From Limnohabitans sp. (GTDB taxonomy: Bacteria; Pseudomonadota; Gammaproteobacteria; Burkholderiales; Burkholderiaceae_C), in the NCBI GenBank assembly GCA_030729445.1, contig JANQXJ010000024.1:1-9480 (forward strand): 9,480 nucleotides of DNA, read 5' to 3'. The notes below the pieces were generated by a model that was not told the origin of the DNA, did not search any database, and worked only from the letters and a program-made list of their open reading frames with translations. This document shows positions 6,766 to 9,480 of this stretch, piece by piece. Position numbers and translations under genes: made by a program. How positions within the stretch are numbered: position 1 is the stretch's first letter; the number at the start of each line of letters is the position of its first letter.

Positions 6766-8214
6766 ATGACAAACCAACTCGACAAAAAATCCCAAGCCTG
6801 GTCCGCGCTCTTTTCTGAACCCATGAGCGAGTTGGTCAAGCGCTACACCGCCAGCGTGTTCTTCGACAAGCGCCTGTGGCAAGCCGACATACAAGGCTCG
6901 CTGGCCCACGCCGAGATGCTGGCCGCGCAACACATCATCGCCGCCCAAGACCTGGCCGACATCCAGCGTGGCATGGCACAGATCACGCAAGAGATCGAAT
7001 CCGGCGCATTCGAATGGAAGCTCGACCTCGAAGATGTGCACCTGAACATCGAGGCGCGCCTGACCCAATTGGTGGGGGATGCCGGCAAGCGCCTGCACAC
7101 CGGGCGCAGCCGCAACGACCAAGTGGCCACCGACGTGCGCCTGTGGTTGCGCAGCGAGATGGACCTGATCATCGGGTTGTTGGCCGACCTGCAAAAGTCA
7201 CTCGTGGATGTGGCCGAGCGCAACGTCGAGGTCATCATGCCCGGCTTCACCCACCTGCAAGTGGCGCAGCCCGTGAGCTTTGCACACCACCTGCTGGCCT
7301 ATGTGGAAATGTTCAGCCGCGACGCCGAGCGCATGAGCGACGTGCGCCGCCGCACCAACCGCCTGCCGCTGGGCAGCGCCGCCTTGGCCGGCACCACCTA
7401 CCCGCTGGACCGCGAGCGCGTGGCCCGCACGCTGGGCATGGTCGATGAAGCTGGCTACCCACAGGTCTGCCAAAACAGCTTGGACGGCGTGAGCGACCGC
7501 GACTTCGCCATCGAATTCACCGCCGCAGCGTCCCTGTGCATGGTGCACATCAGCCGCTTCTCGGAAGAGCTGATTTTGTGGATGAGCCAAAACTTCGGCT
7601 TTGTGAAGATCGCTGACCGCTTCACCACCGGCTCGAGCATCATGCCGCAGAAGAAAAACCCCGATGTACCTGAGCTGGCACGCGGCAAGACCGGCCGTGT
7701 GGTCGGCCACCTGATGGGCCTGATCACCCTGATGAAGGGCCAGCCCCTGGCCTACAACAAAGACAACCAGGAAGACAAAGAGCCGCTGTTCGACACGGTG
7801 GACACGCTCAAAGACACCCTGCGCATCTTCAGCGAAATGGTGGGCGGCCAGGTCAACCCCGCCACGGGCGTCAAAGAAGGCGGCATCACCGTCAACGCAG
7901 CCGCCATGGAAGCGGCCGTGAAAAAAGGCTACGCCACTGCCACCGACTTGGCCGACTATCTGGTCAAGAAGGGATTGCCCTTCCGCGACGCGCACGAGGT
8001 GGTCGCCCACGCGGTCAAAACCGCGCAAGGCTTGGGTGTGGACCTGTCTGAGCTGCCGCTGGAAACGCTGCAAAAGTTTGACCAGCGCATCGAAGCCGAT
8101 GTGTTTGGCCCGCTCAGCCTGCAAGGGTCGCTCAACGCCCGCAACACCTTGGGCGGCACCGCACCCGCACAAGTGCGTTTGCAGATCGCTCGGCACCGCA
8201 GCCGTTTGGGCTGA
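6766..8214 (+). CDS. argH: Argininosuccinate lyase
   Basis: ArgH splits argininosuccinate into arginine and fumarate, the last step of arginine synthesis; it is a cytoplasmic homotetramer of the fumarase/aspartase superfamily. The 482 residues show the three conserved regions whose residues meet at subunit interfaces: [13 protein letters not shown] (111-123), [11 protein letters not shown] (159-169, with the acid/base His163), and the signature [12 protein letters not shown] (289-300) with the catalytic serine loop. The start [20 protein letters not shown] agrees with Comamonadaceae homologues as I remember them, supporting the ATG at 6766 although no Shine-Dalgarno is seen. It is somewhat longer than the 457-residue E. 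coli enzyme, mainly at the N-terminus. The C-terminal [20 protein letters not shown] is intact. It ends 7 nt from the convergent SRAP gene, with no obvious terminator between them. Confidence 0.98.
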   Translation: MTNQLDKKSQAWSALFSEPMSELVKRYTASVFFDKRLWQADIQGSLAHAEMLAAQHIIAAQDLADIQRGMAQITQEIESGAFEWKLDLEDVHLNIEARLTQLVGDAGKRLHTGRSRNDQVATDVRLWLRSEMDLIIGLLADLQKSLVDVAERNVEVIMPGFTHLQVAQPVSFAHHLLAYVEMFSRDAERMSDVRRRTNRLPLGSAALAGTTYPLDRERVARTLGMVDEAGYPQVCQNSLDGVSDRDFAIEFTAAASLCMVHISRFSEELILWMSQNFGFVKIADRFTTGSSIMPQKKNPDVPELARGKTGRVVGHLMGLITLMKGQPLAYNKDNQEDKEPLFDTVDTLKDTLRIFSEMVGGQVNPATGVKEGGITVNAAAMEAAVKKGYATATDLADYLVKKGLPFRDAHEVVAHAVKTAQGLGVDLSELPLETLQKFDQRIEADVFGPLSLQGSLNARNTLGGTAPAQVRLQIARHRSRLG

Positions 8215-8221
8215 AGACCGT

Positions 8222-8950
8222 TTACTTTTTCTGAACCGGATTGGCCAGCAGCAAGTTGGCCGGGTAGGCCCGCATGAATTCGCGGGCTTTGTCGAGGGGG
8301 GCGTTGAGCCAAGCGCCATAGGCCCCTTCGTTCAGGATGGCGGGCATGCGTTTTTCGTTGCCGTTTTGGCCGTAGCGGTTCATGAGCGCGTGGCTGTTGG
8401 CGTTGACGGTGAGCAAGGTGAAGCTGACGATCTCTTCGTCGCCTTGTGTCCAGCGCTCCCACAAACCGGCCACGCCCATAGGCTGGCCGTCCACGCGGGC
8501 GATGCGGGTGGGCACGGCTTTGCGGCTGCGCCAGTCGTCTTCGAAAAACGCTTGTATGGGGATGATGCAGCGCTGGCCTTTGAGCCAGGTCTCGCGCGTG
8601 GCCGTGGCAGTGCTCATGGTTTCATAGCGGGTCACGGCCAATTTGGTGGAGCGCAGTTTGGCGTCGGACGCCGACTTGACCCAAGTGGGCACCAAGCCAA
8701 ATTGGCCTTGGGCCAGTTCCATCACCAGCGGGCTGGCCGGGACCTGAGCATTGGCCGTGGTGGCTTCAGCGTCTGCGCCCAACTCGGGTGCTGCAGGTAC
8801 TGCGGGTTGTGCCGCCACAAGCGCTTTGCGGATGAAAAAACCCGGTTGGCGCGGCCAAACTTCTTTGCCCAGCAGGGCGGCGGGCGGGGCGATGCCAAAG
8901 GCCTCGGCGTACAGGTCAGGGCTTTTCAGGCATTCGTATTGGGTGCTCAT
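8222..8950 (-). CDS. SRAP-family (YedK/HMCES-like) protein lacking the usual catalytic residues
   Basis: The SRAP fold normally shields abasic sites in single-stranded DNA by a covalent bond to Cys2. Fold landmarks here: GLVPTWV (85-91), RYET (108-111, from the NARxET motif), RCIIPIQAFFEDDW (127-140), GVAGLWERWT (159-168), FTLLTVNANSHALM (177-190) and EKRMPAIL (199-206). The catalytic glutamate is retained as Glu137. Position 2 is Ser instead of Cys (MSTQYEC), the motif Asn is replaced (Val106 by my alignment), and the active-site His is absent (Gly194 or Glu199, depending on alignment). Residues 44-74 form an Ala/Pro-rich linker that looks disordered. The 242-residue frame is intact, so it seems maintained. 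No clear Shine-Dalgarno precedes the ATG at 8950, and no in-frame upstream start offers Met-Cys. It is convergent with argH and divergent from rluE. Confidence 0.85.
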   Translation of the reverse strand: MSTQYECLKSPDLYAEAFGIAPPAALLGKEVWPRQPGFFIRKALVAAQPAVPAAPELGADAEATTANAQVPASPLVMELAQGQFGLVPTWVKSASDAKLRSTKLAVTRYETMSTATATRETWLKGQRCIIPIQAFFEDDWRSRKAVPTRIARVDGQPMGVAGLWERWTQGDEEIVSFTLLTVNANSHALMNRYGQNGNEKRMPAILNEGAYGAWLNAPLDKAREFMRAYPANLLLANPVQKK

Positions 8951-9039
8951 GCGGTCGATGCTAACCCACGGGCAGCGCGGCTCAGACTCGCCCCTGCGAC
9001 CTGATACGCTCGGCGCTCGATGACAAGACCTGCTTTTCC
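8951..9039. other. Divergent intergenic region between the SRAP gene and rluE
   Basis: These 89 bp must hold the 5' signals for both divergent genes. On the minus strand TAGCAT (8963-8958) is a 4-of-6 -10 match only 7 nt before the SRAP ATG, with no convincing -35. On the plus strand only weak -10-like matches occur near GATACG (9003-9008). No Shine-Dalgarno is obvious for either gene, and no operator-like repeat was seen. Confidence 0.35.
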
Positions 9040-9480
9040 ATGCTGATCCGTTTCAACAAGCCCTATGGCGTGCTCAGTCAGTTCACCCCCGAGGGGCGCT
9101 GGACCGGGCTGATCGAGCACATCGACCTGCCCGGCGTGTATGTGGCCGGGCGCCTGGACGCGGACAGCGAAGGCTTGTTGCTGCTGACCGACGATGGGAA
9201 AGAGCAAGCCCGCATTGCCGATCCGCGCTTCAAGATGGAGAAGACCTATCTGGTGCAGGTGGAGGGCTTGGTGAGCGACGCAGCCCTGACCGCCTTGGCC
9301 CGCGGCGTGACGCTGAACGACGGCCCCACCCTGCCCGCCCGCGCCCGCTTTGTCGCGCCGCCTGCCGACCTGTGGCCGCGCAACCCACCGATTCGCGAGC
9401 GCAAAAGCATTCCCACCTCGTGGCTGGAGCTGTCGATTCGCGAAGGCCGCAACCGCCAGGTACGGCGCATGACAGCCGCC
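9040..9480 (+). CDS. rluE: 23S rRNA pseudouridine(2457) synthase RluE (3' end outside window)
   Basis: RluE converts U2457 of 23S rRNA to pseudouridine and belongs to the RsuA/RluB/E/F family. The visible 147 residues carry [11 protein letters not shown] (5-15), the catalytic motif [15 protein letters not shown] (36-50) with Asp40 as the invariant aspartate, and KTYLVQVEG (68-76). Next come [11 protein letters not shown] (90-100), then [19 protein letters not shown] (112-130) and [12 protein letters not shown] (135-146). The last blocks are nearly identical to remembered E. coli RluE, which separates it from RsuA and RluB. No S4 domain precedes the catalytic part, also as in RluE. I chose the ATG at 9040. 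An ATG at 9020 is in another frame and soon stops, and no strong ribosome-binding site is visible. Only the C-terminal tail of perhaps 35-50 residues is missing. Confidence 0.93.
   Translation, partial: MLIRFNKPYGVLSQFTPEGRWTGLIEHIDLPGVYVAGRLDADSEGLLLLTDDGKEQARIADPRFKMEKTYLVQVEGLVSDAALTALARGVTLNDGPTLPARARFVAPPADLWPRNPPIRERKSIPTSWLELSIREGRNRQVRRMTAA

Noticed and set aside
6142..7194. Minus-strand open frame (350 codons) spanning the hydrolase end and argH start
   Set aside because: It crosses two real genes and the argH promoter and shows no domain.
7198..8319. Minus-strand open frame (373 codons) opposite argH
   Set aside because: Antisense to a certain argH; composition typical of shadow frames.
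8036..9004. Plus-strand open frame (322 codons) opposite the SRAP gene
   Set aside because: Overlaps the argH 3' end and the whole SRAP gene; no domain, and the SRAP motifs lie on the other strand.

Overview
The window looks like core chromosome of a betaproteobacterium, most likely Burkholderiales/Comamonadaceae. The gene order rpsO-pnp-quinone oxidoreductase-tpiA-secG is typical of that order. The N-terminus of ArgH and the style of the SRAP-family protein also fit this group. No taxonomic search was possible. There are no IS elements, tRNA/rRNA genes, CRISPR arrays or phage genes.

Positions 1-4864, minus strand: a housekeeping cluster read from right to left. A TATAAT-type promoter (4836-4864) drives rpsO (ribosomal protein S15) behind a structured leader. 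A strong rho-independent terminator (4391-4438) follows rpsO. Then come pnp (polynucleotide phosphorylase) with its own structured leader, a PIG3-type NAD(P)H quinone oxidoreductase, tpiA (triosephosphate isomerase) and the start of secG (Sec translocase subunit, cut by the window edge). The gaps are short (52 nt, a 1-nt or 5-nt junction, 38 nt), so pnp to secG can be read as one transcript, with rpsO read-through as an extra source.

Positions 4865-5472: a gene-poor stretch. It holds a perfect 15-bp inverted repeat and a small plus-strand ORF with a recognisable DUF4377-type domain. The signal peptide expected for that family is missing, so it may be a 5'-truncated remnant.

Positions 5473-8214, plus strand: a beta-lactamase-fold serine hydrolase of the 6-aminohexanoate-dimer hydrolase type, then argH (argininosuccinate lyase, last step of arginine synthesis). 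argH has a -10-like hexamer inside a 7-bp palindrome that ends at its ATG, which suggests its own promoter and a nearly leaderless mRNA.

Positions 8222-9480: an SRAP-fold (YedK/HMCES) protein on the minus strand, convergent with argH, in which the usual catalytic Cys2, Asn and His all appear to be replaced. Divergent from it is rluE (23S rRNA pseudouridine synthase), truncated at the right edge.

I found no clearly new multi-gene system. The points most worth a second look are the degenerate SRAP protein, the two leader RNAs in rpsO-pnp, the palindromic argH start, and the DUF4377 ORF beside the long inverted repeat.
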